Shown here: positions 16,553 through 26,060 of the stretch, piece by piece
How positions within the stretch are numbered: the stretch's first letter is position 1
Layout: each line of letters opens with the position of its first letter
Assembly (NCBI RefSeq): GCF_001305675.1
Contig: NZ_CP011853.1
Span: 1,240,001-1,304,000 of the forward strand
Direction of reading: 5' to 3'
Length of the DNA: 64,000 nt
Source: Gordonia phthalatica
GTDB taxonomy: Bacteria > Actinomycetota > Actinomycetes > Mycobacteriales > Mycobacteriaceae
Notes under the pieces: model-generated
The model's database searches: none
What the model was told of the DNA's origin: nothing
Seen by the model: only the letters and a program-made list of their open reading frames with translations
Made by a program: the position numbers and the translations under genes

Positions 16553-16650
16553 CGTCTTTGGCTACCATGAGCCGGACGCAACGGTCGCCCCGACAGCGCG
16601 GGCGGGCGGAGCCGACGAGGACACGACCGACGAGGGCAAGGGGAATGCGG

Positions 16651-18540
16651 ATGAGGACCGTGCGGGCGCGTATCTCCGCGATCGCGGTGGCCGGGCTGAT
16701 CGGTCTGTCTGCGACGGCCTGCATGGCGGATCCGCCGCCACCGGTGCGCGAGACCCTCCCGACGCACACCCCGAACGAGTACCCGGACGAGCGCACGGTC
16801 ACCATCGCCACCGACACCATCGGCGCGGGCTTCAACCCCCACCTCGGCGCCGATCAGGGCACCGTCACCACGGCCATCGCCGCGATGACCCTGCCGAGTC
16901 CGTTCGTTCCGGTCAACACCGCGGACGGGGTGGAGTGGCGGATGAACGACGCGCTCCTGACTTCCGCCGAGATCACCTCGTACCAGCCGTTCACCGTCGA
17001 ATACAAGATCGTCAACGACGCCCAGTGGTCCGACGGACTGCCGGTGACCGGCGACGACTTCCACTACCTGTGGGAGCAGATGTCCCGGCAGCCCAACGTG
17101 CTCGGGGCGGCCGGCTACCGTGCGGTGTCCGATGTGCAGACCTCCGGCGGCGGCAAGGTCGTGACGGTCACCTTCGGCGACGCCTACCCGGAGTGGCGAC
17201 AGCTGTTCAACTACCTGCTGCCCAGCCACACGCTGCGATCGGATCCCACCGGCTTCCAGACCGGGATGGACAAGGGCAAGCCGGTCACGGCCGGCCCGTT
17301 CCAGATCTACTCGATCGACCGTTCGCGCGACGAGGTCCGCTTGATCCGCAACGACCGCTACTGGCGCAAGCCGCCCGAGGTGGATCAGGTGGTGCTCCGC
17401 CGCGCGGGTACGCCGCAGCAGATGGCGCAGACCATCCGCAACGGTGACTCCACGCTGGCCGCACTCCCGTCCGGCGCCGCCTCGGCCGCCGAACTCGGCG
17501 CCATTCCCGGCGTCGTCGACGGCCGACTGCCGACCACGCGGGCGCTCGCCGTCAACGCGAACGCGCGGTCGGAGACCATGCGTGAGCGCAACGTCCGGGC
17601 CGCAATCCTCGGCATGCTCGACGGCCGACTCATCACCGCCGCGGCGGCGGGCGACACCGTCGTGACCCCGTTCGCGAACACCGTCTTCGCCCCGTCCGAC
17701 CCCGAGTACACCCCGATCGATCGGGCACGGCCGTCGAACGCGGAGATCCTGGACCTGCTGGCGTCCGCCGGGTACCGGCCCGGCACCCCGGCTCCCCGCG
17801 AGGAGAAACCGACCGACCCATCGGAGTCGCCCACGTCGACGCCCACCGCGCCCGCCCCCGCAGACGTGCCGGGCCTGCCGACGGGCATCGCCCCCATCCA
17901 GAACGGAGGCAAGGACCTCACGATCCGGATCGGCGCCACCAACACCGACGAGCGGACCATGTCGGCGGCCGAGACCATGGCTGATCAACTGCGGTCGCGC
18001 GGCGTCCGCGCCAGCGTCGTCGGCATGTCGAACACCGAGCTGTACGGGCAGGCGCTGACCTCCGGGCGGGTGGACTTGGTGGTCGGATGGACCGGAGTGG
18101 GCGGCAGTCCGGCCGTCCAGTTCGCCTCCCAGGTGGCCTGTCAGGCGCCGCCGAAGGGCACCGAGGCCGGTGCGCACACCGTGGAGCCGGAGAGCGAGTC
18201 GACGCCCGACGGGACCGCTCTGCCGACCACGGCACCGCCGACCGGCACCGCGACGACCAAACCCGAGCGGACCGTCGCCGCGGACGACAGCTACACCGGG
18301 AACATCTCCGGACTGTGCGATCCGCAGCTGATGGCCCTGGCCGCGGAGGCGATGCGCGTCGACGGCGCCGACAACGCCCTGCAGCAGGCCGAGCCGCTGC
18401 TCGCGCAGCAGGCGGTGTACCTGCCGATCTTCCAGGACACGATGTTCGCGGCCGTCACCGATCGGATCGCCGGAGTCTCCCTCGACGGTCCGCTGCAGGT
18501 CGGCGTGTTCGGCGGAGCCGACCGCTGGACGCTGAAGTGA
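16651..18540 (+). CDS. lpqW: LpqW-like lipoprotein, SBP5 family
   Basis: About 629 residues. The N-terminus has a lipobox (GLSATAC), so the protein is probably anchored outside the membrane. The rest is a peptide-binding-protein fold (family 5): DAQWSDGLPVTGDDFHYLWEQM, the GPFQIYSIDRSRDEVRLIRNDRYW segment and a C-terminal lobe. A Pro/Ser/Thr-rich insert near residues 370-400 separates the lobes. M. tuberculosis and M. smegmatis LpqW lies beside typA and affects phosphatidylinositol mannoside and lipoarabinomannan synthesis. Starts at ATG 16645 and 16651 are both possible; the purine run AAGGGGA favours 16651. Confidence 0.82.
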   Translation: MRTVRARISAIAVAGLIGLSATACMADPPPPVRETLPTHTPNEYPDERTVTIATDTIGAGFNPHLGADQGTVTTAIAAMTLPSPFVPVNTADGVEWRMNDALLTSAEITSYQPFTVEYKIVNDAQWSDGLPVTGDDFHYLWEQMSRQPNVLGAAGYRAVSDVQTSGGGKVVTVTFGDAYPEWRQLFNYLLPSHTLRSDPTGFQTGMDKGKPVTAGPFQIYSIDRSRDEVRLIRNDRYWRKPPEVDQVVLRRAGTPQQMAQTIRNGDSTLAALPSGAASAAELGAIPGVVDGRLPTTRALAVNANARSETMRERNVRAAILGMLDGRLITAAAAGDTVVTPFANTVFAPSDPEYTPIDRARPSNAEILDLLASAGYRPGTPAPREEKPTDPSESPTSTPTAPAPADVPGLPTGIAPIQNGGKDLTIRIGATNTDERTMSAAETMADQLRSRGVRASVVGMSNTELYGQALTSGRVDLVVGWTGVGGSPAVQFASQVACQAPPKGTEAGAHTVEPESESTPDGTALPTTAPPTGTATTKPERTVAADDSYTGNISGLCDPQLMALAAEAMRVDGADNALQQAEPLLAQQAVYLPIFQDTMFAAVTDRIAGVSLDGPLQVGVFGGADRWTLK

Positions 18541-18566
18541 CCGATCCTGAAGGGAGTCGAACCGGA

Positions 18567-19439
18567 ATGATTGTCGGGCCCGCACGGATGCTGCTGCTGC
18601 ACGCGCATCCCGACGACGAGTCGATCATGACCGGCGGCGTCATCGCCGCCTACCTGGCGCGCGGCGTCGACGTCCGCGTCCTGACCTTCACCCTCGGTGA
18701 GGAGGGCGAGGTGATCGGCGACCGCTGGGCGCAGCTCGTGGCCGACGGCGGAGCAGACCAGCTCGGCGGCTTCCGCATCGGCGAACTCGACGCCGCACTG
18801 TCGGCACTGACCCCGCCCGGCGTCGTCGGACCCCGACCGCGCTTCCTCGGCGGGGCGGGCCGCTGGCGCGACTCCGGGATGGCGGGAACGCCGTCCGCAG
18901 AGCACCCGCGAGCGCTGTTCCAGGCGACGCCCGAGGAATTGACCGCGGCCCTGGCCGACGAACTGACGAGCTTCGCGCCGCAGGTCGTCGTCACCTACGA
19001 CGAGGCGGGCACCTACGGACACCCCGATCACAAGCGCGTCCACGACATCTCCCGACTGGCGATCCCGGTGGCGGAGGAACGACTGGGACGCGCGTTCAAG
19101 GTGTACGAGTCGGTGACCCAGGCGTCCGCCCTCGCGAGCGGACTGGCCGCCGTCCGCGAGGTGCCCGACGGCTGGCGGATGCCCGAGGCGGGGGAGCTGC
19201 CCAGCTACCCCGACGACCGGATCACGGCGAGCGTCGACATCAGCGCGGTCCTGCACCGCAAGGTCCGGGCGCTCGCGGCGCACGCGACCCAGGTGACGGT
19301 CGCGCCGTCGCACACCGAGTACGCCCTGAGCAACGACATCGTGCAGCCGATCATGTCGACCGAGCACTTCATCCGCACCGACCCGGGCCGCGTCGACGGC
19401 GTGGTCGAGACCGATCTGTTCGCGGGCGTGCCGCTGTGA
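18567..19439 (+). CDS. mshB: GlcNAc-Ins deacetylase (mycothiol synthesis)
   Basis: 290 residues from the ATG at 18567. The LmbE-type zinc site AHPDDE (residues 13-18 or so) and a later HPDH motif in TYGHPDHKRVHD provide the zinc ligands and acid/base residue. MshB removes the acetyl group from 1-O-(N-acetylglucosaminyl)-myo-inositol in mycothiol synthesis. The length and segments match Rv1170. Its stop overlaps the GTG of the next gene. The gene order lpqW-mshB-membrane protein-fbiC is that of mycobacteria. Confidence 0.95.
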   Translation: MIVGPARMLLLHAHPDDESIMTGGVIAAYLARGVDVRVLTFTLGEEGEVIGDRWAQLVADGGADQLGGFRIGELDAALSALTPPGVVGPRPRFLGGAGRWRDSGMAGTPSAEHPRALFQATPEELTAALADELTSFAPQVVVTYDEAGTYGHPDHKRVHDISRLAIPVAEERLGRAFKVYESVTQASALASGLAAVREVPDGWRMPEAGELPSYPDDRITASVDISAVLHRKVRALAAHATQVTVAPSHTEYALSNDIVQPIMSTEHFIRTDPGRVDGVVETDLFAGVPL

Positions 19440-19810
19440 CCCGCGTCGATCGCCTCGAATTCGCCGTCCTCGTCGTCGGCAGCGTGCTGCTCGGCATCCT
19501 CACCGCGGCGTTCCTGATGGTCCGGGTCGGCAGCTTCCCGTTCCCGATCACCGCGGTGATCGCGTGCGCCGTCAATCTGCTGATCTACCGGATCGCCGCG
19601 GCGTACACGGAGTCGGCGTGGCAGTTCGCGCCGCTCGGCGCGTGGACGCTGGTGACCGTGCTGGCGATGCTGCCGGTCTTCGGCAACGGATCGCTGATCA
19701 CCGGGTGGCGCCTGTTGCTGCTGCTGATCCTGGGGGCGGGCGTGCCGGCCTACTACGCGTCCAATGCTCGACTGAAGCGGGTCGTCGCGGGGGCCTCCGA
19801 CCGACCCTGA
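19436..19810 (+). CDS. Small membrane protein (Rv1171-like)
   Basis: 124 residues with four predicted membrane helices (LEFAVLVVGSVLLGILTAAFLMV, FPITAVIACAVNLLIYRIAAAY, a third near LVTVLAMLPVF and a fourth at LLLLILGAGVPAYYA). The GTG start overlaps the mshB stop. Its place between mshB and fbiC matches Rv1171 in M. tuberculosis. The tail after the last helix is basic (ARLKRVVAG). No function is known. Confidence 0.8.
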   Translation: MTRVDRLEFAVLVVGSVLLGILTAAFLMVRVGSFPFPITAVIACAVNLLIYRIAAAYTESAWQFAPLGAWTLVTVLAMLPVFGNGSLITGWRLLLLLILGAGVPAYYASNARLKRVVAGASDRP

Positions 19811-19828
19811 CTCCGGGGCCGATGTGAC

Positions 19829-22438
19829 GTGGTTACCATCGGAGAAGTGACCACTTCCTCTGATAGTGCTCGTGAGTCGATGTCGGCGCCGTCGGTGCCG
19901 GATCCGATCCCCGCGCCGTCCGCGTCCGCCATGCGTCGAGTGCTGCGACGCGCTCGTGACGGCTCGGTCCTCAACGTCGACGAAGCCGCGGTGCTCCTCA
20001 CCGCGCGCGGTGACGATCTGACGGCGCTGTGCGAGGCCGCCGCCCGCGTCCGCGACGCCGGGCTCGAGGCGGAGGGGCGCGGCGGGCAGATCAGCTACTC
20101 GCGGAAGGTCTTCATCCCGATCACCCACCTGTGCCGCGACCGCTGCCACTACTGCACGTTCGTGACCGTGCCGGGGAAGCTGGCCCGCGAGGGCAAGGGC
20201 ATGTACATGGAGATGGACGAGATCGTCGACGTGGCACGCCGCGGCGCCGAACTCGGCTGCAAGGAGGCGCTCTTCACCCTCGGCGACCGACCCGAGGACC
20301 GATGGCCCGAGGCTGCCGCCTGGCTCGACGAGCGCGGCTACGACTCCACCCTCGACTACGTGCGGGCCGCCGCGATCCGGGTCCTCGAGGAGACCGGTCT
20401 GCTGCCGCACCTGAATCCCGGCGTGATGAGCTGGGAGGAGATCAACCGACTCAAGCCGGTGGCGCCGTCGATGGGCATGATGCTCGAGACCACCGCGCGG
20501 CGGCTGTTCACCGACAAGGGGGAGTGCCACTACGGCAGCCCCGACAAGGACCCCGAGATCCGCCTGCGCGTCCTCACCGACGCCGGGCGCCTGACGGTCC
20601 CGTTCACCACGGGCATCCTCGTCGGCATCGGTGAGAACCTGCACGAGCGCGCCGAGTCGATCTTCGCGATCCGCAAGGTGCACAAGGCGTTCGGTCACAT
20701 CCAAGAAGTGATCATCCAGAACTTCCGGGCCAAGCCCGATACCGCGATGCGGGAGACGCCCGACGCCGACATCGACGAATACCTCGCCGCGATCGCCGTC
20801 GCCCGCCTGGTCCTCGGACCCGCCATGCGCATCCAGGCACCGCCGAACTTGGTGTCGGCGCAGGAGTGCCACGCACTGGTCGCGGCGGGTGTCGACGACT
20901 GGGGCGGAGTGTCGCCGCTGACCCCCGACCACGTGAACCCGGAGCGTCCGTGGCCGAACCTCGACTCGCTCGCCGAGATCACCGCGGAGGCCGGCTTCAC
21001 GCTCGTCGAGCGGATCGCCGCACAACCGAAGTACGTCAAGGCGGGCACCCCGTGGATCGACCCGCGGATCCTGCACCACGTGACCGCGCTCGCCGATCCG
21101 ACCACCGGTCTGGGCGCCGACGTGAAGCCCGTCGGCCTGCCGTGGCAGGAGCCCGACGAGGACTGGTCGTCGTCCGGTCGCATCGACCTCAACACCGAGA
21201 TCGACGTCGACGGCCGCAACACCGACACGCGCAGCGACATCGCCAACGCCTTCGGCGACTGGGACACCATCCGCGAACAGGTCCTCGAACTCGGGGCCTC
21301 CGCTCCGGTCCACTTGGAGTCCGAGGTCGCGGCGGCACTGCGTCGCGCGGAGAAGAACCCCGCCGGGCTGTCCGACGACGACTACCTCGCCCTCGCCGAA
21401 GCGGACGGCGCCGGCCTCGACGCCCTCGCAGCCCTGGCCGACTCGATCCGGGCCGACGTGGTCGGCGACGAGGTCAGCTACGTGGTGAACCGGAACATCA
21501 ACTTCACCAACATCTGCTACACCGGCTGCCGATTCTGCGCGTTCGCGCAGCGCAAGGGCGACGCCGACGCGTTCACCCTCTCCACGTCCGAGGTCGCGGA
21601 CCGTGCGTGGGAGGCCCACGTCGACGGCGCCACCGAGATCTGCATGCAGGGCGGCATCGACCCGGAACTCCCGGTCAGCGGCTACGCCGACCTGGTGCGC
21701 GCGATCAAGGACCGGATCCCGTCGATGCACGTGCACGCGTTCAGCCCGATGGAGATCGTCAACGGTGCCTCCCGCGGCGGCGAATCGATCCGCGACTGGC
21801 TGTTCGAGCTCAAGAAAGCCGGACTCGGCTCCATCCCCGGCACCGCTGCCGAGATCCTGGACGACGAGGTCCGCTGGGTGCTCACCAAGGGCAAGCTGCC
21901 GACCAAGTCGTGGATCGAGGTCATCACCACGGCGCACGAGTTGGGCATTCCGTCGAGCTCGACGATGATGTACGGCCACGTCGACGCCCCGCATCACTGG
22001 GTGGCGCATCTGAACATCCTGCGCGACATCCAGGACCGCACCGGCGGCTTCACCGAGTTCGTGCCGCTGCCGTTCGTGCACCAGTCGTCGCCGCTCTATC
22101 TGGCCGGCGCCTCGCGGCCCGGCCCGACGCGGCGGGAGAACCGCGCGGTGCACGCCCTCGCCCGCCTCATGCTGCACGGCCGGATCGACCACGTGCAGAC
22201 CAGCTGGGTGAAGCTCGGCGTGGAGGGCACGCGGGTCATGCTGCGCGGCGGCGCCGACGATCTCGGCGGCACCCTCATGGAGGAGACCATCTCTCGCATG
22301 GCGGGCAGCCAGTACGGGTCGGCCAAGACCGTCGCCGAACTCCACGACATCGTCACCGGCATCGGCCGCATCCCGCGTCAGCGGACGACGGAGTACGGCC
22401 GCGTCGAGGCGCCGGTGGTGGGGCTGGGCCTGGTCTGA
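19829..22438 (+). CDS. fbiC: FO synthase FbiC (fused CofG-CofH)
   Basis: 869 residues with two radical SAM domains. The first has the 4Fe-4S motif CRDRCHYC (CofG part) and the second CYTGCRFC (CofH part). CofH makes 5-amino-5-(4-hydroxybenzyl)-6-(D-ribitylimino)uracil from tyrosine and 5-amino-6-ribitylaminouracil, and CofG closes it to FO, the chromophore of coenzyme F420. Actinobacteria carry the two as one fused protein, as here. The start is uncertain: GTG 19829 is used; GTG 19847 has a close GGAG. fbiA and fbiB are in the same window at 47-49.6 kb. Confidence 0.97.
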   Translation: MVTIGEVTTSSDSARESMSAPSVPDPIPAPSASAMRRVLRRARDGSVLNVDEAAVLLTARGDDLTALCEAAARVRDAGLEAEGRGGQISYSRKVFIPITHLCRDRCHYCTFVTVPGKLAREGKGMYMEMDEIVDVARRGAELGCKEALFTLGDRPEDRWPEAAAWLDERGYDSTLDYVRAAAIRVLEETGLLPHLNPGVMSWEEINRLKPVAPSMGMMLETTARRLFTDKGECHYGSPDKDPEIRLRVLTDAGRLTVPFTTGILVGIGENLHERAESIFAIRKVHKAFGHIQEVIIQNFRAKPDTAMRETPDADIDEYLAAIAVARLVLGPAMRIQAPPNLVSAQECHALVAAGVDDWGGVSPLTPDHVNPERPWPNLDSLAEITAEAGFTLVERIAAQPKYVKAGTPWIDPRILHHVTALADPTTGLGADVKPVGLPWQEPDEDWSSSGRIDLNTEIDVDGRNTDTRSDIANAFGDWDTIREQVLELGASAPVHLESEVAAALRRAEKNPAGLSDDDYLALAEADGAGLDALAALADSIRADVVGDEVSYVVNRNINFTNICYTGCRFCAFAQRKGDADAFTLSTSEVADRAWEAHVDGATEICMQGGIDPELPVSGYADLVRAIKDRIPSMHVHAFSPMEIVNGASRGGESIRDWLFELKKAGLGSIPGTAAEILDDEVRWVLTKGKLPTKSWIEVITTAHELGIPSSSTMMYGHVDAPHHWVAHLNILRDIQDRTGGFTEFVPLPFVHQSSPLYLAGASRPGPTRRENRAVHALARLMLHGRIDHVQTSWVKLGVEGTRVMLRGGADDLGGTLMEETISRMAGSQYGSAKTVAELHDIVTGIGRIPRQRTTEYGRVEAPVVGLGLV

Positions 22439-22466
22439 ACCCAGGGCCTCGCCTCAGCGGTGGATC

Positions 22467-22622
22467 TCAGCGGCGGAACAGGCGGCTGAGGAAGCCCGGC
22501 TCCGCGTCGTGGCCTCGGCATCGCTGGGAGGCGGGGACGCCGCGCATCACCTGGTCCACGTGGCGGCCGCAGCCGCGCCATGTGGTCTTGCCGCACTTCT
22601 TACAGGTCGCTCGTTGGCACAT
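22467..22622 (-). CDS. 51-residue cysteine-rich small protein
   Basis: The gene is short but looks real: MCQRATCKKCGKTTWRGCGR, then HVDQVMRGVPASQRCRGHD and a basic tail. Five cysteines and two His (CxxC in CKKC, then GCGxH, then RCRGHD) suggest a zinc ribbon. Very similar 50-70-residue proteins occur across actinobacteria. It is convergent with fbiC, 28 bases from its end, and lies 28 bases upstream of the next leftward stop. Function unknown. Confidence 0.75.
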   Translation of the reverse strand: MCQRATCKKCGKTTWRGCGRHVDQVMRGVPASQRCRGHDAEPGFLSRLFRR

Positions 22623-22650
22623 GGAACTCTCGTTTCTCTCGGGTAGTCGG

Positions 22651-24309
22651 TCAGACGGTCTGGAGCGGGCGGATGGATTCGGCGGCCCGCAGGGTCAGCA
22701 GTCCGCCGGACAGGTTGGCGGCGGGGATCCCGGCCGCACGGAGGATCCGGTAAGCCAGGTACGACCGCATGCCGCTGGCGCACAGGACGCGGACCTCGCG
22801 GCCGGCCGCGGCGTCGCGGATCTCGTCGAGCCGATCCCGGACCTGCACGTGCGGAATGCACAGCGCACCCGGCACCGGATCGGCGTCCTGCTCGGCCGGA
22901 CCGCGGACGTCGAGGATCAGATGGTCGCCCGTGCCGTACTCGTCGGCGTACCAGAGGTTCAAGGATCCGTTGACGACGTTCTCGGCGATCATGCCCGCCA
23001 GGTTCACGGGATCCTTCGCGGAGCCGAAGGGCGGCGCGTAGGCGAGGTCGAGGTCGATCAGGTCCGGCCCGGTCATCCGGTTGCGGATGGCGGTCGCGAG
23101 GACGTCGATCCGCTTGTCGACGCCGTCGGCGCCCACCGCCTGGGCACCCAGGATCAGGCCGTCGTCGGCGCGGACGTGCATCAGCAGATGGATCTGCTCG
23201 GCGCCCGGGAAGTAGCCCGCGTGGCTGCCCGGATGGAGGTGGACGGTCCGGTAGTCGATGCCGGCCTGGTCGAGAGCGGCGCGGTTGGCGCCGGTCAGCG
23301 CGGCGGTGAGGCCGCCGACCCGGACGATCGCGGTGCCGACCGGCTGGGGGATGGGCCGCGCGGTGGTCGGATCGGCGATGTGGTCGGCCACCAGACGGCC
23401 GGCCCGGTTGGCGGGCCCCGCCAGGGCGACAGGACGACGCAGGCCGGTCACCGAATCGGTGCTGACGGTGGCGTCGCCGACCGCCCACACGTTCTCGAGG
23501 CTGGTGCGACCGTGCTCGTCGACGATCATCGCGCCGCGCTCGCATGCGATTCCTGCTGCTTCGAAGACTGCGGTGTCGGGGCGGACGCCGACCGACAGCA
23601 CGACGATGTCCGCGTCGATCCGCGTGCCGTCGGCCAGGACCACGGTGTCGTGCTCGGGGCCGGATTCGACGGCGGTCGCGGCGACACCGGTGTGCAGGGT
23701 GATGCCCATCGCGCGCAGTTCGTCCTGGATCAGTGACGCCTGCTCGTTCTCCAGGGGAGGCAGGACGTGCGGCGCCGACTCGACGACGTCGACCGTCAGT
23801 CCGCGCATCCGCAGGCCCTCGGCGGCCTCCAATCCGATGAACCCGGCGCCGAGGACCACGGCGCGGGTGGCGCCGGCCTCGACCTCGTCGCGCATCCTTG
23901 CGGCGTCGCCGACGGTGCGCAGGGTCTGGATGCGCGGGGAGTCGATCCCGGGAATCGGCGGTCGGACGGCAGAGGCTCCCGGTGCCAGAACGAGGGCGTC
24001 GTAGGTCCAGGTGGTGACCGTGCCGTCGTGGCGGACGTCGACGGTCTGTGCGGCGGCGTCGACGGCGATCACCTCGTGCCGGATGCGGACGTCGATGTCG
24101 AGGGCGTCCTTCAGGGAGTCCGGCGTCTGCACCAGCAGCGACGACTCGTCGTCGATCTCGCCGCTGACGTAGTAGGGGAGTCCGCAGTTGGCGAACGACG
24201 GGTGGTCGCCGCGTTCGAAGACGATGATCTCGGCGTTCTCGTCTCGGCGGCGGGCTCGGGCCGCAGCGCTCATTCCGCCGGCGACTCCGCCGACGATCAG
24301 GATCCTCAC
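22651..24309 (-). CDS. CoA-disulfide reductase-like FAD oxidoreductase with rhodanese domain
   Basis: 552 residues from the GTG at 24309, preceded by a well-spaced AAGGAG; the longer frame upstream would run through the operator. N-terminal FAD-binding RILIVGGVAGGMSAAARARR, then the active-site motif NCGLPYYVSG with the redox Cys typical of CoA-disulfide reductase/NADH oxidase, the NAD-binding segment AVVLGAGFIGLEAAEG, a second FAD motif (NVWAVGDATV), and a C-terminal rhodanese domain with active loop VLCASGMRSYLAYRIL. Such fusions reduce CoA persulfide/disulfide and handle sulfane sulfur. The upstream operators suggest control by a CsoR/CstR-family sensor, which I do not see in the window. 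Confidence 0.87.
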   Translation of the reverse strand: MRILIVGGVAGGMSAAARARRRDENAEIIVFERGDHPSFANCGLPYYVSGEIDDESSLLVQTPDSLKDALDIDVRIRHEVIAVDAAAQTVDVRHDGTVTTWTYDALVLAPGASAVRPPIPGIDSPRIQTLRTVGDAARMRDEVEAGATRAVVLGAGFIGLEAAEGLRMRGLTVDVVESAPHVLPPLENEQASLIQDELRAMGITLHTGVAATAVESGPEHDTVVLADGTRIDADIVVLSVGVRPDTAVFEAAGIACERGAMIVDEHGRTSLENVWAVGDATVSTDSVTGLRRPVALAGPANRAGRLVADHIADPTTARPIPQPVGTAIVRVGGLTAALTGANRAALDQAGIDYRTVHLHPGSHAGYFPGAEQIHLLMHVRADDGLILGAQAVGADGVDKRIDVLATAIRNRMTGPDLIDLDLAYAPPFGSAKDPVNLAGMIAENVVNGSLNLWYADEYGTGDHLILDVRGPAEQDADPVPGALCIPHVQVRDRLDEIRDAAAGREVRVLCASGMRSYLAYRILRAAGIPAANLSGGLLTLRAAESIRPLQTV

Positions 24310-24329
24310 GGTTGCATCTCCTTCGTTTA

Positions 24330-24371
24330 ATACCCCCTGGGGTATGTCAGTCACGATACCCCAGGGGGTAT
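24330..24371. promoter_or_regulatory. Two CsoR/CstR-like operators
   Basis: ATACCCCCTGGGGTAT at 24330-24345 and its exact reverse complement ATACCCCAGGGGGTAT at 24356-24371, ten bases apart. The ATACCCC...GGGGTAT pattern is typical of CsoR-family operators (copper or persulfide). The pair lies 21-62 bases upstream of the CoA-disulfide reductase/rhodanese gene. The symmetry is seen directly; the regulator is inferred from family knowledge. The remaining bases to 24598 contain no other feature I can identify. Confidence 0.75.
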
Positions 24372-24598
24372 GTAGGAAGGGTGTGTGAATGGTCACGACG
24401 GATTGGACGGATGGGGATGTCTCGATTTTCATCAGGGTGAGCAAAATTAACCGCTGGTCGTGCGGATGCGCCGTTCGATGAGCGGGGCGACGATCGGGGA
24501 TCGCGAGGGTGAATGGATACTCTTAGTGACGACACGATTCCTCTGCGCCCATCAGCCCTGAGTGCGGAGTGAGAATCGTGCAGTGAAGGAGAAGCGAA

Positions 24599-24925
24599 GT
24601 GACCTACATCATCGCTGAGCCCTGCGTGGACGTGATGGACCGGGCCTGTGTCGAAGAGTGCCCGGTGGACTGCATCTACGAGGGCGGACGCAGCCTCTAC
24701 ATCCAGCCCGACGAGTGCGTCGACTGCGGTGCCTGTGAGCCGGTCTGTCCGGTGGAGGCGATCTTCTATGAGGATGATGTGCCGGACGAGTGGGAGCCCT
24801 ACGTGAGCGCCAACGTCGACTTCTTCGTCGAACTCGGTTCGCCCGGCGGTGCCAGCAAGGTCGGCAAGACCGACTTCGACCCGGCCTTCATCAAGGCGCT
24901 GCCCCCGATGGGCGAAGAGGACTGA
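24599..24925 (+). CDS. fdxC: Seven-iron ferredoxin FdxC
   Basis: 108 residues from the GTG at 24599, with AAGGAG seven bases upstream. The N-terminal half carries the cysteine pattern of a 3Fe-4S plus 4Fe-4S ferredoxin: C-x7-C-x3-C-P (CVDVMDRACVEECPVDCIYEGG), then CVDCGACEPVCPVEAIF. A ~50-residue tail follows with less conservation (FFVELGSPGGASKVGKTDFDP). It matches Rv1177, which supplies electrons to oxidoreductases. Next gene: dapC, 7 bases downstream, as in mycobacteria. Confidence 0.95.
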   Translation: MTYIIAEPCVDVMDRACVEECPVDCIYEGGRSLYIQPDECVDCGACEPVCPVEAIFYEDDVPDEWEPYVSANVDFFVELGSPGGASKVGKTDFDPAFIKALPPMGEED

Positions 24926-24932
24926 GACGTCC

Positions 24933-26060
24933 GTGACCGATGTGTGCCGATCGAGCAACCGCCTGCGCCGGGTGAGTTCCGCCCTTCCCGACTTCCCGTG
25001 GGACACCATCGCGGACGCCAAAGCCGCGGCGGCGGCGCATCCGGGCGGAATCGTCGACCTGTCGGTCGGCACGCCGGTCGATCCCGTGGATCCGGTGATC
25101 CGGAAGGCGCTCGACGAGTCCTCGGAGTTCCCCGGCTATCCGCAGACCGTCGGCACGCGCGACTTGCGCGACGCCGCGGTCGCAGCGCTATTGCGGCGGT
25201 TCGGCGTCACCGGTCTCGACGAGTCGTCGATTCTGCCGGTCATCGGCACCAAGGAGGTCATCGCCGGGCTGCCCGCGCAGATCGGTGTGGCGGCAGGCGA
25301 CCTGGTCGTCATTCCCGAGGTCGCCTACCCGACGTACGAGGTGGGTGCGCTGCTGGCCGGCGCCGATATCCTGCGCGCCGACACCGTCGATGCGATCGGT
25401 GATCGCGATCCCGTCTTGATCTACCTGAACAGTCCGTCGAACCCGACGGGCCGCGTCCAGGGCGCCGACGAACTCCGCGCCATCGTCGACTGGGCGCGCT
25501 CCCGCGGTGCCGTCGTCGTCTCAGACGAGTGCTACCTCGGCCTCACCTGGGAGGGGAGTGCGTACTCCGTGCTGCACCCCGATGTCTGCGGCGGCGACCA
25601 CACCGGGCTCATCGCGGTGCACTCGCTGTCGAAGGTCTCCAATCTCGCGTCGTACCGCGCTGGGTTCCTCGCCGGCGACCGCGAGTTGATCGCGGAACTC
25701 CTCGCCGTGCGCAAGCACGCCGGGATGATCGTGCCGTTCCCGATCCAGGGCGCCACCGTCGCCGCACTGAACGACGATGCTCACGTCGACGCCCAGCGGG
25801 AGCGCTACCGCGCCCGCCGGGACAAGCTCCGCACCGCACTGCTGGCGGCGGGCTTCACCATCGACCACTCCGAAGCGGGCCTGTACCTCTGGGCCACGCG
25901 CGGCGAGGGCGCTCGAGTGACCCAGCGCTGGCTGGCCGACCGCGGCATCCTCGTCGCCCCCGGCGACTTCTACGGTCCGGCCGGTGCTCAGCACATCCGC
26001 ATGGCGCTGACCGGCACCGATGAGCGCGTCGACGCCGCAGTGGAGCGGCTCCGCCCGTAA
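24933..26060 (+). CDS. dapC: N-succinyldiaminopimelate aminotransferase
   Basis: About 375 residues, a fold-type I PLP aminotransferase. Marks are DLSVGTPVDPVDP, YLNSPSNPTGRV, VVSDECYLGLTWEG, the Schiff-base lysine in VHSLSKVSNLASYRAGF and a C-terminal Arg region (QHIRMALTGTDERVDAAVERL). It matches Rv1178 in order and sequence. DapC makes N-succinyl-LL-diaminopimelate in lysine/peptidoglycan synthesis, and dapD and dapE lie 4-6 kb away in this window. The start could also be GTG 24972, which gives an N-terminus like that of mycobacterial DapC. Confidence 0.9.
   Translation: MTDVCRSSNRLRRVSSALPDFPWDTIADAKAAAAAHPGGIVDLSVGTPVDPVDPVIRKALDESSEFPGYPQTVGTRDLRDAAVAALLRRFGVTGLDESSILPVIGTKEVIAGLPAQIGVAAGDLVVIPEVAYPTYEVGALLAGADILRADTVDAIGDRDPVLIYLNSPSNPTGRVQGADELRAIVDWARSRGAVVVSDECYLGLTWEGSAYSVLHPDVCGGDHTGLIAVHSLSKVSNLASYRAGFLAGDRELIAELLAVRKHAGMIVPFPIQGATVAALNDDAHVDAQRERYRARRDKLRTALLAAGFTIDHSEAGLYLWATRGEGARVTQRWLADRGILVAPGDFYGPAGAQHIRMALTGTDERVDAAVERLRP

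Noticed and set aside
19205..22345. Over 1,000-codon open frame antisense to fbiC and mshB
   Set aside because: Composition is that of a high-GC shadow frame; FbiC and MshB have all expected motifs on the other strand.
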